A program made the position numbers and the translations under genes. Of a stretch of DNA of 64,000 nucleotides, positions 40,110 through 49,356 are shown one piece after another. This DNA comes from Streptomyces sp. CB02056 (lineage in GTDB: Bacteria > Actinomycetota > Actinomycetes > Streptomycetales > Streptomycetaceae): assembly GCF_001905545.1 (NCBI RefSeq), contig NZ_LIPD01000020.1:1-64000 (forward strand). Reading direction: 5' to 3'. A model generated the notes under the pieces. It searched no databases, had not been told where the DNA came from, and saw only the letters and a program-made list of their open reading frames with translations. Position 1 is the stretch's first letter, and every line of letters begins with the position of its first letter.

Positions 40110-40565
40110 ATGATCAGGAAGCGTCTCGCGACGGTCCTCGCGGCCACCGTCCTCGCCGGAGGCCTGGTCGGCCTCTCCGCCGGCGCGGCCCACGCCTCCG
40201 CCCGGGTCAACAAGTGCGGGAGCGCGTACGACTTCAAGCGGAGCTGGGAGATCAACGACATCCACAACGTGGCCGCGGTGGTCGGCTTCATCGACATCTA
40301 CTACAACAGCGGAAACGGGTACAACTGCGCGATCGCCCGCGGCAACGACGCGGTCGTCAGCGGCCAGCACGAGATCTTCGTCGAGATACGGCGCTCCCGC
40401 GACAGCACCTGGATCAAGGACGGTGTCGGCAGCAACTACACCCAGTACGCGGGCCCGGTCTACGCGTACGCCAAGGGGGCTTGCATCGACTTCATCGGGG
40501 GGCTGAAGTACAACGAGTTCTCCGGCACCGGTGACACCGGCTACAGCTTCGAGCACTGCGGCTGA
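40110..40565 (+). CDS. SapA-like secreted protein, copy 2
   Basis: This protein has exactly the same length as the preceding one (151 residues) and differs from it mainly in the stretch after the first Cys and at the C-terminus. Signal peptide, four Cys and the YAGPVYAYAKGACIDF segment are the same. The leader with its CTCGAAGGAGTT ribosome site is also duplicated, so the duplication of about 700 bases included the 5' region. Each copy may have its own promoter in the 244-base gap. Confidence 0.75.
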   Translation: MIRKRLATVLAATVLAGGLVGLSAGAAHASARVNKCGSAYDFKRSWEINDIHNVAAVVGFIDIYYNSGNGYNCAIARGNDAVVSGQHEIFVEIRRSRDSTWIKDGVGSNYTQYAGPVYAYAKGACIDFIGGLKYNEFSGTGDTGYSFEHCG

Positions 40566-40743
40566 GCCGTGGCCGGGCGGCAAGGCCCGCTGGAGCCGGT
40601 CCGGCCCGCCCGAGGCCCGCGCGCGTCGGGTGGGGTTATCCCCACCCCGCGCACGCCGGTCGCCACCATGGTTCGTGCCCACCCGCCGTTCCTAGCCTGG
40701 ACCCCGTCGCTGACGGACACGATCCACGAGGGATGGCAGCACC

Positions 40744-40932
40744 ATGGCAGCCCGCCACCACCGCCCGGAGTACGAACCGCCCGAGCCTCACGCCCCCGCC
40801 CGCCCCGCGATCGGACCGCGCGCGGTGCGGCGCGGCCACGGGCGCGGCGGCGAGACGGTGCACGCGGTGCGCGGGGTCGACCTCGCGCCGGGCCGCGACA
40901 GCTCCACCGCCGTGTCGGGGGCGGCGGCATGA
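40744..40932 (+). pseudogene. Remnant of an ABC transporter ATPase gene
   Basis: The 62-codon frame has a GAGGGA ribosome site and an ATG, a Pro/His-rich start and then ETVHAVRGVDLAPGRDSSTAVSGAAA. That part resembles the first strands of a MacB/LolD-type ATPase (xVHALRGVDLxxxxGxxxAVMGPSGSGKST). It stops exactly where Walker A should begin. Walker A, Q-loop, signature and Walker B are all missing, so it cannot bind ATP. The stop shares ATGA with the FtsX-type permease start, the usual ATPase-permease junction. An internal in-frame deletion of roughly 170-200 codons would explain it. Confidence 0.6.
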
Positions 40933-43529
40933 GCAACGGACTCGCGCGCGCCTCGGTGCGCTTCCGGCCGCCTTCCTTCGCGGGGACCTTCGTCGCCCTG
41001 CTGTTCGGCGCGGCGGTCATCATGGGCTGCGGCACCCTGTTGCAGACCGGCGTCACCGCGAACGTGCCCCCGGTGCGCTACGCGCAGGCGCCGGTCGTCG
41101 TCGCGGCCGGTCCGGACATCGGGATCGTCCGCAAGGTCAACAAGAAGGAGAAGGCCGTCGACCGGCCGGTGCCCGACCGGCCCCGGGTGGACGCGGCCCT
41201 GGCCCAGCGCATCGCCGCCCTGCCCGGTGTCGCGGCGGCCCGTCCCGACACCGCCTTCCCGATCCAACCGGGTCCGGCCGCACCCGGCCTGACCGGGCGT
41301 GGGTACGCGGCGCTCGGCATCGCCGGCGGCGCGGACACCCTGGTCGAGGGCCGCGCCCCCGGCCCGGACGAGGTGGTCCTGGACGCCGCCACCGCACGGG
41401 ACGCCCGGCTGGCACCCGGCGCGAGCCTCACCCTGGTCGCACCCGGCGGCAGCGGCACCTACCGGATCTCCGGCCTGGCCGCGCCGCAGAACGCCGGCCC
41501 GACGGCCTGGTTCGCCGACGCGGTGGCCGGGCAGCTCTCCGGTCACCCCGGCCGGGTGGACGCCATCGCCGTCCAGCCGAGCGAGGGCGTCGGCGCCGAG
41601 GACCTCGCCCGCCAGCTCCGCGAGGCCCTGCGCGACACCGCCGGCCCGCGGGCCTCCGGGGCGTCGCCCACCGGGATCAGGGTGGTCACCGGCGAGGACC
41701 GCGGCTCCGTCGAGCAGCCTGGGCTCGGGCAGAGCCGGACGCTGCTGATCGCGATCGGCGGATCCTTCGGCGGCACCGCCACCATGACGGCCGTCTTCGT
41801 GGTGGTGTCCACCGTCGCCCTGGCCGTCGGTCAGCGGGCCCGCGAGTTCGCCCTGCTGCGCGCCGTCGGCGCGACCCCCCGCCAGATCCGCCGTACGGTC
41901 GCCACCGAGGCGATGCTGGTGGCACCCCTCGCCGGCCTGCTCGGCCTCGTCCCGGGCGTGGCGCTGGCCCGCTGGTGGTTCGACGGACTGGTCTCCCGCG
42001 GCGCCGTCCCCGAGGGCGTCGAACTGGACGTCGGAGCGGTCCCCGCGCTCGTCGCCGTCGCCACCTGCTCGCTGGCCGCGCTGGCCGCCGGCTACCTCGC
42101 CGCGCACCGTCCCTCCCGCCTGCGCCCCGGCCAGGCACTCGGAGAGGCCTCGGTGCCGGCCGGACGGGCGGGCGTGGTGCGGGCCCTCCTCGGTCTGGCG
42201 GCGGTCGTGGGCGGCGTCGTGCTGGCCGCCGTCGCCGCCGGCCTGAGCGGTGAGAACGCCGCCAACACCGCGCTCGGCGTGGTCATGTGCTTCCTGGTGG
42301 CCACCGCCCTGCTCGGCCCCTGGGTGGCCCGGGTCGCCGCCGGGGTGCTCGGCCTGCCGCTGCGGGCGGGCGTGGGCGGCACCGCCGGATCGCTGGCCGC
42401 CGACAACGCCCGGGCCGACGCCCGCCGGCTGACCTCCGCGATCACACCCATCGTGATGGTCAGCGCCTTCTGCGGCACCATGCTGTTCATCCAGAGCAGC
42501 GTCGGGCACGCCACCGGCGAACAGCTGCGTGCCGGGGTCGTCGCCGACCACGTGCTCGGCTCCACCGGTCGCGGCCTGCCCGCCGCCACCGCCGAACGGG
42601 CCGCCGAAGTGCCCGGCGTCGAAGCCGCCGTGGGCGTGCTGCGCACCGGAGCCGTCTACCGCTCCGACGGGAAGCTCCGCTCCGCCAACGCCCTCGGCGT
42701 GTCCGGCGATCCGGCGAGGCTGCCCCGGGTCCTCGACCTGGGCGTGCGCAGCGGCTCGCTCGCCGACCTCGCCCGGGGCACGGACACCGTCGCCCTCGAC
42801 GCGGCCCTCGCCGACAGGCTCGGCCACAGCGTCGGCGACCGCGCCTCCTTCTGGCTCGGCGACGGCACCCAGACACAGCTGACGGTCGTCGCCACCTACG
42901 AACGCGGCCTCGGCTTCGGGCAGTTGATCCTGCCCCGGGCCGCCGTCGCCGCACACGCCGCCGTCGCCTACGACAGCCAGGTGCTCGTCGCGGACGCACC
43001 CGGAGCCGACCGCGCGGACGTCGCCGCCCGGCTGGCGAAGCTCCCCGCCGAGGCCTCCACCACCGGGGCCGCCACGGTCGTCGGGCTCACGGTGGCCGAC
43101 CGCGCCGGGTACGTCGCGCAGACCGACCGCAGGCGCGAGGCCGGCGACTGGGCGAACTCCGTGATGGCGGCCGTCCTCGGCGGCTTCGCCGCGATCACCG
43201 CCGCCAACACCCTGGTGATGACCGTCCTGGACCGCGGCCGCGAGGTGGCCCTGCTCCGCCTCACCGGCGCCACCCGCCGCCAGATACGCGGCATGATGCG
43301 CTGGGAGGCCCTGCTGGTGGCCGTGACCGGGCTGCTGCTCGGCGGCCTGATCGCCTGGATCACCCTGGTCCCGATCGCCCGGGGCCTCGCCGACGCCCCG
43401 CCGTACGTCCCGCCCGGCACCGCCCTGCCGCTGGCCGCCGCGGCCGTGGTCCTCTGCCTCGCCGCGACGGCCCTGCCGACCCGCGCCCTGCTGCGCTCCC
43501 GCCCGCTCGCGGCGAGCGGCCGGCGGTAG
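40929..43529 (+). CDS. FtsX-type ABC transporter permease
   Basis: The 866-residue protein has an N-terminal membrane helix, a large outer domain and two FtsX domains. The first has helices near residues 280-440 (AVFVVVSTVALAVGQRAREFALLRAVGATPRQIRR), the second at the C-terminus (NTLVMTVLDRGREVALLRLTGATRRQIRGMMRWEALLVA). The REFALLRAVGAT-type loops contact the ATPase. Such exporters handle lipids, peptides or antibiotics. Its own ATPase gene is only a remnant, so it either uses an ATPase from elsewhere or is not functional. The permease frame itself is intact. Confidence 0.85.
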   Translation: MSNGLARASVRFRPPSFAGTFVALLFGAAVIMGCGTLLQTGVTANVPPVRYAQAPVVVAAGPDIGIVRKVNKKEKAVDRPVPDRPRVDAALAQRIAALPGVAAARPDTAFPIQPGPAAPGLTGRGYAALGIAGGADTLVEGRAPGPDEVVLDAATARDARLAPGASLTLVAPGGSGTYRISGLAAPQNAGPTAWFADAVAGQLSGHPGRVDAIAVQPSEGVGAEDLARQLREALRDTAGPRASGASPTGIRVVTGEDRGSVEQPGLGQSRTLLIAIGGSFGGTATMTAVFVVVSTVALAVGQRAREFALLRAVGATPRQIRRTVATEAMLVAPLAGLLGLVPGVALARWWFDGLVSRGAVPEGVELDVGAVPALVAVATCSLAALAAGYLAAHRPSRLRPGQALGEASVPAGRAGVVRALLGLAAVVGGVVLAAVAAGLSGENAANTALGVVMCFLVATALLGPWVARVAAGVLGLPLRAGVGGTAGSLAADNARADARRLTSAITPIVMVSAFCGTMLFIQSSVGHATGEQLRAGVVADHVLGSTGRGLPAATAERAAEVPGVEAAVGVLRTGAVYRSDGKLRSANALGVSGDPARLPRVLDLGVRSGSLADLARGTDTVALDAALADRLGHSVGDRASFWLGDGTQTQLTVVATYERGLGFGQLILPRAAVAAHAAVAYDSQVLVADAPGADRADVAARLAKLPAEASTTGAATVVGLTVADRAGYVAQTDRRREAGDWANSVMAAVLGGFAAITAANTLVMTVLDRGREVALLRLTGATRRQIRGMMRWEALLVAVTGLLLGGLIAWITLVPIARGLADAPPYVPPGTALPLAAAAVVLCLAATALPTRALLRSRPLAASGRR

Positions 43530-43761
43530 GTGGACAGGGGTAGGGGAACCGTCGGATCGGGGGCGGGACGCCCGGCCGCCTGCCGCCGGACGGGTGAACC
43601 CTGCGCGGGCCGGTTGGCGCCCCGGCTGCCGCTTCGCCACCATGACGTCCGCGAACCACCGTGCCCGTCCGTCCGACGCCGACGGCGGGCGGTGACCCGC
43701 CCGAGAGCCGCCGGTGCCTGCCGACCGCACCGCAGCCATCCGACGATCCCAGGGGGAACCG

Positions 43762-44976
43762 TTGCCCCAGACCGAGAACCTCACAATCACTGTCCCCGGA
43801 GCACGGCTGGTCCCGATGCACCGCATGGAGCTGCCGTCCGTGGGGCCGCCGCGCCGTGAGCAGCTGCCGAACGGCACTCCGATCTGGCTGGTCACGCGCT
43901 ACGACGACGTCCGCCGGGCTCTCGTGGACGCCCGGTTCAAGCGGTCGCTGCTGTTCGCCCCGGACGCGCCGCCGCTGAGTGACACGCCCAATCTGGGCAG
44001 CGACCGGGACTCGATGTTCCACAAGGACGGGATCGAGCACCACCGGATGCGCCGCGTCTTCCAACGGGCGTTCACCCCCGGCGCGATCGAGCGGTCGCGT
44101 CCGTGGGTGACCTCCGTGGTCGACCGGCTGCTGGACGACCTCGTGCGGCACGGGGCCCCGGCCGATCTGGTCACCGGGTACACCAGGCCGCTGCCGAGCG
44201 CGGTGATCGCCAGGATGATGGACCTCCCCGGCGAGGACCTCGGACGCGTCCGGGACTGGACCGAACTCGCCTTCGCCACCGCCGACCGCGACCCCGCCGA
44301 AGTCAGCCGCGCGATGCGGGAGTTCACCGCGTACGTGGCCAGGCTGCTCGCCGGCCGTCGGCGCGCACCCGGCGACGACCTGGTCAGCGCCATCGTCCGG
44401 GCCGCGGACCGCGAGGGTGAGGTGTCCGATCGCCAACTGGTCAACCTGGTGTGCGGACTGCTCGTCGCCGGACACGAGACCAGCATGACCACGCTGGCCA
44501 ACGCGGTGCTCTACCTGCTCGCCGAACGCCCCGACGCCTGGAGGCGCATCGGCTCGGACGAGGCGGCGGCCGCCCTGGCGGCGGAGCGGCTGCTGCACAC
44601 CATCCCCCTGGGCGCCAACAGGGAACGCCCCGGAAGCCTCCTTCGTACCGCCGAGGAGGTCGAGCTGGGCGGCGTGACCATCGGCGCCGGCGACATCGTC
44701 GCGGCCGACCGCACCACCGCCAGCCGGGACCCGGGCGTTTTCCCACCCGATTCCCTCAGCCGGCTGTTCGACCCGCTGGAAGCCGGCACCCTGGCCTTCG
44801 GCGCCGGTCCCCACTTCTGCCCCGGCGCGTGGCTGGCCCGCCTCCAGATGCGAATCGCCCTCCACCGTCTCGCCGCCCGCCTGCCCGGCCTGCGCCTCAC
44901 CCTGCCGACCACCGGGATCGAATGGCGGCTGGGCACCTCCACCCGCAGCCCCCTGCACCTGCCCGCCACCTGGTGA
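43762..44976 (+). CDS. Cytochrome P450 lacking a standard ExxR motif
   Basis: The 404-residue protein has a normal haem loop (FGAGPHFCPGAWLAR, Cys353) and I-helix (CGLLVAGHETSMTTLAN). The K-helix, normally EExxR before a conserved IPLG-like stretch, reads AAERLLHTIPLG, so the positions of the Glu and Arg hold Arg and His. Few P450s lack ExxR; some streptomycete CYP157 proteins do. I chose the TTG at 43762 because AGGGGGA lies just upstream; a GTG at 43714 would add 16 residues but has no ribosome site. No ferredoxin is nearby. The gene converges with the glycosyltransferase gene. Confidence 0.85.
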   Translation: MPQTENLTITVPGARLVPMHRMELPSVGPPRREQLPNGTPIWLVTRYDDVRRALVDARFKRSLLFAPDAPPLSDTPNLGSDRDSMFHKDGIEHHRMRRVFQRAFTPGAIERSRPWVTSVVDRLLDDLVRHGAPADLVTGYTRPLPSAVIARMMDLPGEDLGRVRDWTELAFATADRDPAEVSRAMREFTAYVARLLAGRRRAPGDDLVSAIVRAADREGEVSDRQLVNLVCGLLVAGHETSMTTLANAVLYLLAERPDAWRRIGSDEAAAALAAERLLHTIPLGANRERPGSLLRTAEEVELGGVTIGAGDIVAADRTTASRDPGVFPPDSLSRLFDPLEAGTLAFGAGPHFCPGAWLARLQMRIALHRLAARLPGLRLTLPTTGIEWRLGTSTRSPLHLPATW

Positions 44977-45160
44977 CGGACCGGCCTGGTGCCGGACCGG
45001 CCGCCACCGATGCTCCGGGACAGCCGTCCTCGTGAACACCGGTGTCCCGGAGTCCAGGCGGTCGCCGTCGACGGAGACGGCGACGACCGGTCCACACAGC
45101 TCTTGACGATCACGCGGTGGCCGCACCCGCTTCCGGTGAGGGCGACGCAGGAGCGCAGAG

Positions 45161-46345
45161 TCACACGGAGTGCTGACGGAGGTACTGCTCGATCACGTCG
45201 GCGCCGCGTGTGACTCCACCGCTTCGCAGGATGGCTTGGCGCATTCCCGCAAGGCTGACGCGTACTGCCGGGTCTGAGGCGACCCTGTCGATCGCCGCCC
45301 GCAGTGCTTCGGCGCTCACCATGTCGGCGTCCAGGCATTCGCCGAGCCCGAGTTCCCCCAGGCGCCCGGCGTTGGCAGCCTGCTCGGGTGTCCGCGGGAC
45401 GGCGACGAGGCCGACCTCGTAATGCAGCGCCTCCATAACGGAGTTAATCCCGGCGTGCGATACGAAGGCGGTGGCATGGCGGAGTACCGCCAGTTGCGGG
45501 AACCGCGACCGGACGTCCACCCGGCTCGGGATGGCGCCGAGTACGGCGGCATCCGTATCGCCCACGGTCATCGCCAGCTGCCAGGGCCCGTCGGCGATGG
45601 CGTCGATGCAGGCGCGGTAGAACTCCGGGCGACCGTTGAAGACGGTGCCCAGTGAGACATACAGCAGTGGCGCGTCGGGGTCGGGCGGCGACCAGTGCTC
45701 GGTCTGCTCGCGACTGCCCATCGAGGGGCCGACGAAGTGAAAACGTTCGTCGAAGCTGTCAGCGGCCGGCTGGAACTCTCGCGGGACGAACACGAGGTTG
45801 AGCCCGTCCGCCATCGTCATGGTGTCGGCGACACCGAGCGGGACGCCGTACTCGGTGGAGAAGGCCTCACAGTCAGCGGCGAGCAAGGCCATCGCCGGAT
45901 CGCCGGTGTCGAGCCCCGCGGTCAACTGCCGGTCCAGTGAGTACGCCTCGTTCGAGGCGAGGTGAGGGAAGCACTGCACGGCGGGGATCCCCAGCCTCCT
46001 GGCGATGGTCCGGGCAGGCCAGTTCGTCGTGTCGTAACAGATTGCGTCCACCGGCTCCGAGGCACAGTACTTCTGCAACACCGGGTAGGTCGCGCGCATC
46101 GCCGCGAAGTAGTGGCGTAACCAGCCGGCCACGGCCTCTGGGCCGATCTTCGATGGTGGTGTGAACGGCTCCAGCGGCGGCAGTTCCAACCAGCGTGCGC
46201 CGGCACTGGTGACCGCGGCGGCGTGGCCTGCTCCGGTGGCGTAGTCCACCTGGTGCCCGCGCCGTACGAGTTCCTCGACCAACGGCACCATTGGATTGAT
46301 GTGTCCATGTCCGGCTAGAGTCATGAAGAGTAACTTCTTCAGCAC
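45161..46345 (-). CDS. Macrolide-type (GT1/MGT) glycosyltransferase
   Basis: The 394-residue GT-B protein opens with LLFMTLAGHGHINPMVPLVEELVRRGH and has the C-terminal nucleotide-sugar site around PLLYVSLGTVFNGRPEFY and VSHAGINSVMEALHYEVGLVAVP. Related enzymes glycosylate macrolides and other small molecules using UDP- or dTDP-sugars, often for self-resistance. The GTG at 46345 gives the normal family length. Two TTA codons lie at codons 5 (46331-46333) and 76 (46118-46120), so translation should depend on the bldA tRNA. Base composition is lower in GC than in its neighbours, hinting at separate acquisition. Confidence 0.88.
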   Translation of the reverse strand: MLKKLLFMTLAGHGHINPMVPLVEELVRRGHQVDYATGAGHAAAVTSAGARWLELPPLEPFTPPSKIGPEAVAGWLRHYFAAMRATYPVLQKYCASEPVDAICYDTTNWPARTIARRLGIPAVQCFPHLASNEAYSLDRQLTAGLDTGDPAMALLAADCEAFSTEYGVPLGVADTMTMADGLNLVFVPREFQPAADSFDERFHFVGPSMGSREQTEHWSPPDPDAPLLYVSLGTVFNGRPEFYRACIDAIADGPWQLAMTVGDTDAAVLGAIPSRVDVRSRFPQLAVLRHATAFVSHAGINSVMEALHYEVGLVAVPRTPEQAANAGRLGELGLGECLDADMVSAEALRAAIDRVASDPAVRVSLAGMRQAILRSGGVTRGADVIEQYLRQHSV

Positions 46346-46736
46346 GGGGACACCCTGGCAGCACCAGCGCCGCAACGCCATCGAGATTCGCGACTCGCCG
46401 CAGCCACCGGCGGCGATGATGCCCGGGCCGCCGTCGAGCCCCGCAGTTCGACGTCCTCACCGCCGGCGACCCCCGATACGCCGTTGGATCGGTCATCCGC
46501 GCTCTTTTCGTACGACTTTTCGGAGTGGACGGTCAATTGCGAGAGCGGCGTATTCATCTTTCCTGCGCGGATCCATTTCAGGAATCCGGTCGATAGCACA
46601 TCACGGCGGCTGGATGTCAATTCGTCGGCGGCTTCGTCACGCTTACGGATTACCACGAGACATCTGGCCCCGATGTTTCGTGGAACGATGCGACGGTACT
46701 GAAAAATGACGGACCGGCAGGGGAAGGAAAAGAACC
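46346..46736. promoter_or_regulatory. Divergent, lower-GC intergenic region
   Basis: This 391-base gap separates the glycosyltransferase from the KAS III leader. The part from about 46490 to 46700 is the least GC-rich stretch in this half of the window. A 72-codon frame crosses it on the plus strand but shows no streptomycete codon bias and no recognisable domain, so I treat the region as promoter DNA. No clear operator repeat was found. Confidence 0.45.
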
Positions 46737-46790
46737 ATGGGAGCCTCTCGCGGCGGACCGATCGAATCCGGGCGGAGCACCCTGCTGTGA
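46737..46790 (+). CDS. Candidate 17-residue leader peptide before KAS III
   Basis: An ATG at 46737 follows a strong GGGGAAGGAAAAG leader and opens an 18-codon frame (17 residues beginning MGASRGGPIE and ending STLL) whose TGA overlaps the GTG at 46787. The KAS III gene has only a weak ribosome site of its own, so reading this leader may deliver ribosomes to it. The peptide matches nothing I recognise. Confidence 0.4.
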   Translation: MGASRGGPIESGRSTLL

Positions 46791-47821
46791 CCGTCACCGT
46801 GGAGCAGACGCTGCACCACCAGACCGGCGCCGGCCTGCCCGTGCCGTTCGCCGTCGCCGGGACGGGGGTGCACCTGCCGCCGGCCGTCGTCACCAACCAG
46901 GAGCTCACCCGCACCCTGGACACCAGTGACGAGTGGATCACCAGCCGCACCGGGATCCGTGAGCGCCGGCGGCTGGCCCCGGACCTGGCGACCTCCGACA
47001 TGTGCGTCGCCGCGGCCCACCCGGCCCTGGAGGCCGCCGGGGTCGGGCCTGCCCAGCTAGACGCGGTCGTCGTCGCCTCCTACACCGGGGACCAGCCGCT
47101 CCTGTCGACCGCATTGATCGTCAAGGACGCCCTCGGTGCCCACCGCGCCCTGTCCCTGGACGTCACCCAGGCGGCCTGTGCCTCCGGCGTCCAGGCCATG
47201 CTGATCGCCGCCCACCTCCTGCAGAACCCCTCCATCAGCACCGTCCTGCTGCTCGCGGCCGACTGCGCCTCCAGGGTCACCGATCCGACCGACCGCACCG
47301 CCGGGGTGTTCTTCGGAGACGCGGCGGCGGCCGTGGTGCTCGCCCGCACCGACGAGGCCGGAGCGGGCCTGCTCTCCTACGACCTGGGATCCCAGCTCTC
47401 CTACGGCGTCCAGATCCCCGCCGGGGGCTCCCGGCTGCCCACCACCGCGGCCACCGTCGCCGCCGGGGAGCACTACCTGCGGATGGACGGCCGTGCCGTC
47501 TGGAACACCGCCACCGCCCGCCTGCCCGAGAGCATCGCGAGCGCCGCACACCGGGCCGGTGTGCCGGTTGACCGGATCCGGCACTTCTTCCTGCACCAGG
47601 CCAACCTGAACATCCTCACCGAGACCATGACCGCCCTGGGCGTTCCCCGCGAGCGCGTCCCCGTCACGGTCGAGCGGCTGGGCAACACCGGGTCGGCCGG
47701 GCTGTTCACCGCGCTCCACGCCACCGTGGCCGAAGGCGCCCTGCTCCCGGGGGACACCTATGTGCTGTCCGGGATCGGTGCGGGATTCCAGTGGGGAACC
47801 CTCTGCCTCCGGCACGCCTGA
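46787..47821 (+). CDS. 3-oxoacyl-ACP synthase III (KAS III/FabH-like)
   Basis: The 344-residue thiolase-fold protein has VTQAACASGVQAM (active-site Cys131), HFFLHQANLNIL (His) and RLGNTGSAG (Asn), the complete KAS III triad. The N-terminal DTSDEWITSRTGIRERR is also characteristic. KAS III enzymes condense an acyl-CoA with malonyl-ACP; cluster homologues can also form esters or start chains. I chose the GTG at 46787 because it overlaps the leader-peptide stop; the ATG at 46706 lacks a ribosome site. No ACP or other fatty-acid gene is adjacent. It is convergent with the amidohydrolase, 33 bases apart. Confidence 0.88.
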   Translation: MTVTVEQTLHHQTGAGLPVPFAVAGTGVHLPPAVVTNQELTRTLDTSDEWITSRTGIRERRRLAPDLATSDMCVAAAHPALEAAGVGPAQLDAVVVASYTGDQPLLSTALIVKDALGAHRALSLDVTQAACASGVQAMLIAAHLLQNPSISTVLLLAADCASRVTDPTDRTAGVFFGDAAAAVVLARTDEAGAGLLSYDLGSQLSYGVQIPAGGSRLPTTAATVAAGEHYLRMDGRAVWNTATARLPESIASAAHRAGVPVDRIRHFFLHQANLNILTETMTALGVPRERVPVTVERLGNTGSAGLFTALHATVAEGALLPGDTYVLSGIGAGFQWGTLCLRHA

Positions 47822-47854
47822 CCGGCCGACACGTCTGACCGGCCAGCCAGGGGG

Positions 47855-49138
47855 TCAGCCGAGTTCGTTCCTGTGGACGACGCCGTCCTTGACGATCAGT
47901 CGCAGGTTGCGTTCGGGGTCGGCGAGGACGGACAGGTCGGAGGTCGGGTCGCCGTCGACGACCAGGAGGTCGGCCCAGGCGCCCGGCGCGATGACGCCGA
48001 GCGGCGCGGCGCGGTAGGGGTCCCGGCGGCCGGACAGGCGGAACAGCTCGGCGTTGCCGGAGGTGGCCGTCCGCAGGGCCTCGACCGGGCCGAGGTGCTC
48101 GCCGAGCCGGACGAGCATCTCGTTCTGCCGGTGGGCCTTCCCGGGGTCGAAGACCAGGTCGGTGCCGAAGGCCAGCCGAACGCCGTGCCGCACCGCCCAG
48201 CCGATGGTGCGGGCGACGCCTTCGCAGACCTCGCGGTTCTTGCGGGCGCTGTCCGGGGAGGCGTAGTGGTGGTCGTCGACCTCGAACGGCTGGGTGCTGA
48301 GCCAGACGCCCTGCTCCGCGAGGTGGCGGACGGTGTCCTCGTCGAGGAGGTGCCCGTGTTCGACGCAGCGCACCCCGGCCCGTACCGCGCGGCGGACGCC
48401 TTCGGAGGTGTAGACGTGCACGGTCACATAGGTGCCCCAGTCGGAGGCCGCGGCGACGGCGGCCTCCAGTTCGGCCGGGGTGAACTGCAGGACGTCCAGC
48501 GGGTCGAACTCGGAGCTGACGCCGCCGCCGGCCATCAGCTTGATCTGGGTGGCGCCCTTCCTGAGCTGTTCGCGCACCGCGGCGAGCACCCGTTCCGGCC
48601 CGTCGGCCACTCGGGTGAACCCGAGCTGCTCGCTCCGGGCCGGCGGCCCGCCCAGGGCGGTGGGGGCGTCGTGGACCGTCCCGAAGTCCCCGTGGCCGGA
48701 GGTCTGGGAGACGGCCGCCTGGCTCGGGTAGATCCGCGGGCCGGGGAACAGCCCGCGGTCCAGCACCCGCCGCAGTGGCTCGGTGTCGCCGGCCATGTCC
48801 CGCACCGTGGTGAAGCCGCGCATCAGCATGGAGCGGGCCGCGGCCAGGGCCTGGTAGTAGACGGTGCCGGTCGGGGCGAGCTGGAGCTCGGCCATGGTGC
48901 CGCCGGCCGCGAACAGGTGGACGTGGGCGTCGGTGAGCCCGGGGATGAGGGTGCGGCCGCCGCCGTCGAGCACCGTCGCGCCACCCGTGGGACCGGACGG
49001 GAAGGGGCGGCCCAGCACCACCTCCGCGATCCTGTCCCGCTCCACCCGGACGTACCCCGGCGCCGCCTCGGCTCCGGTCCCGTCGAAGACGCGCACGTTC
49101 GTCACCAGCAGCCCGGCACCCGCTCCGTCGACACCCAT
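47855..49138 (-). CDS. Metal-dependent amidohydrolase (imidazolonepropionase/prolidase-like)
   Basis: The 427-residue protein has the amidohydrolase barrel: IPGLTDAHVHLFAAGG (HxH), QIKLMAGGGV with a Lys likely carbamylated between two metals, TVHVYTSEG and VEHGH (His ligands) and LAFGTDLVF (Asp). The small N- and C-terminal beta sandwich (DGTGAEAAPGYVRVERDRI, PGAWADLLVVDGDP) is complete. Relatives hydrolyse cyclic amides, dipeptides or amide toxins. The protein has no signal peptide. It is transcribed alone, with a 218-base gap to the divergent alpha/beta hydrolase gene. Confidence 0.87.
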   Translation of the reverse strand: MGVDGAGAGLLVTNVRVFDGTGAEAAPGYVRVERDRIAEVVLGRPFPSGPTGGATVLDGGGRTLIPGLTDAHVHLFAAGGTMAELQLAPTGTVYYQALAAARSMLMRGFTTVRDMAGDTEPLRRVLDRGLFPGPRIYPSQAAVSQTSGHGDFGTVHDAPTALGGPPARSEQLGFTRVADGPERVLAAVREQLRKGATQIKLMAGGGVSSEFDPLDVLQFTPAELEAAVAAASDWGTYVTVHVYTSEGVRRAVRAGVRCVEHGHLLDEDTVRHLAEQGVWLSTQPFEVDDHHYASPDSARKNREVCEGVARTIGWAVRHGVRLAFGTDLVFDPGKAHRQNEMLVRLGEHLGPVEALRTATSGNAELFRLSGRRDPYRAAPLGVIAPGAWADLLVVDGDPTSDLSVLADPERNLRLIVKDGVVHRNELG

Positions 49139-49356
49139 GCCGCCATCTTCGGCCGGTCACGGAGCCGGGACCAGGGGGCCGGACGGATCGGGTCGGTCCG
49201 GTGGTGCCCGGCCGGCAGCCGACCGGCCCGGCCCCGGGTGCGTCCGGGGCCCGGAATGCCGGACTGTGGGGGAGTTGATCAGGGTGAGGGCACGAGCGGG
49301 CGGGAAAGAGAAGGCCAGGGGGCAGTTGTCGGACGCGCTGCTGTCGCGGAGGGCCG

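Noticed and set aside
46484..46702. A 72-codon plus-strand frame in the low-GC gap before KAS III
   Set aside because: No domain, no ribosome site and atypical composition for a coding region here; more likely promoter DNA.
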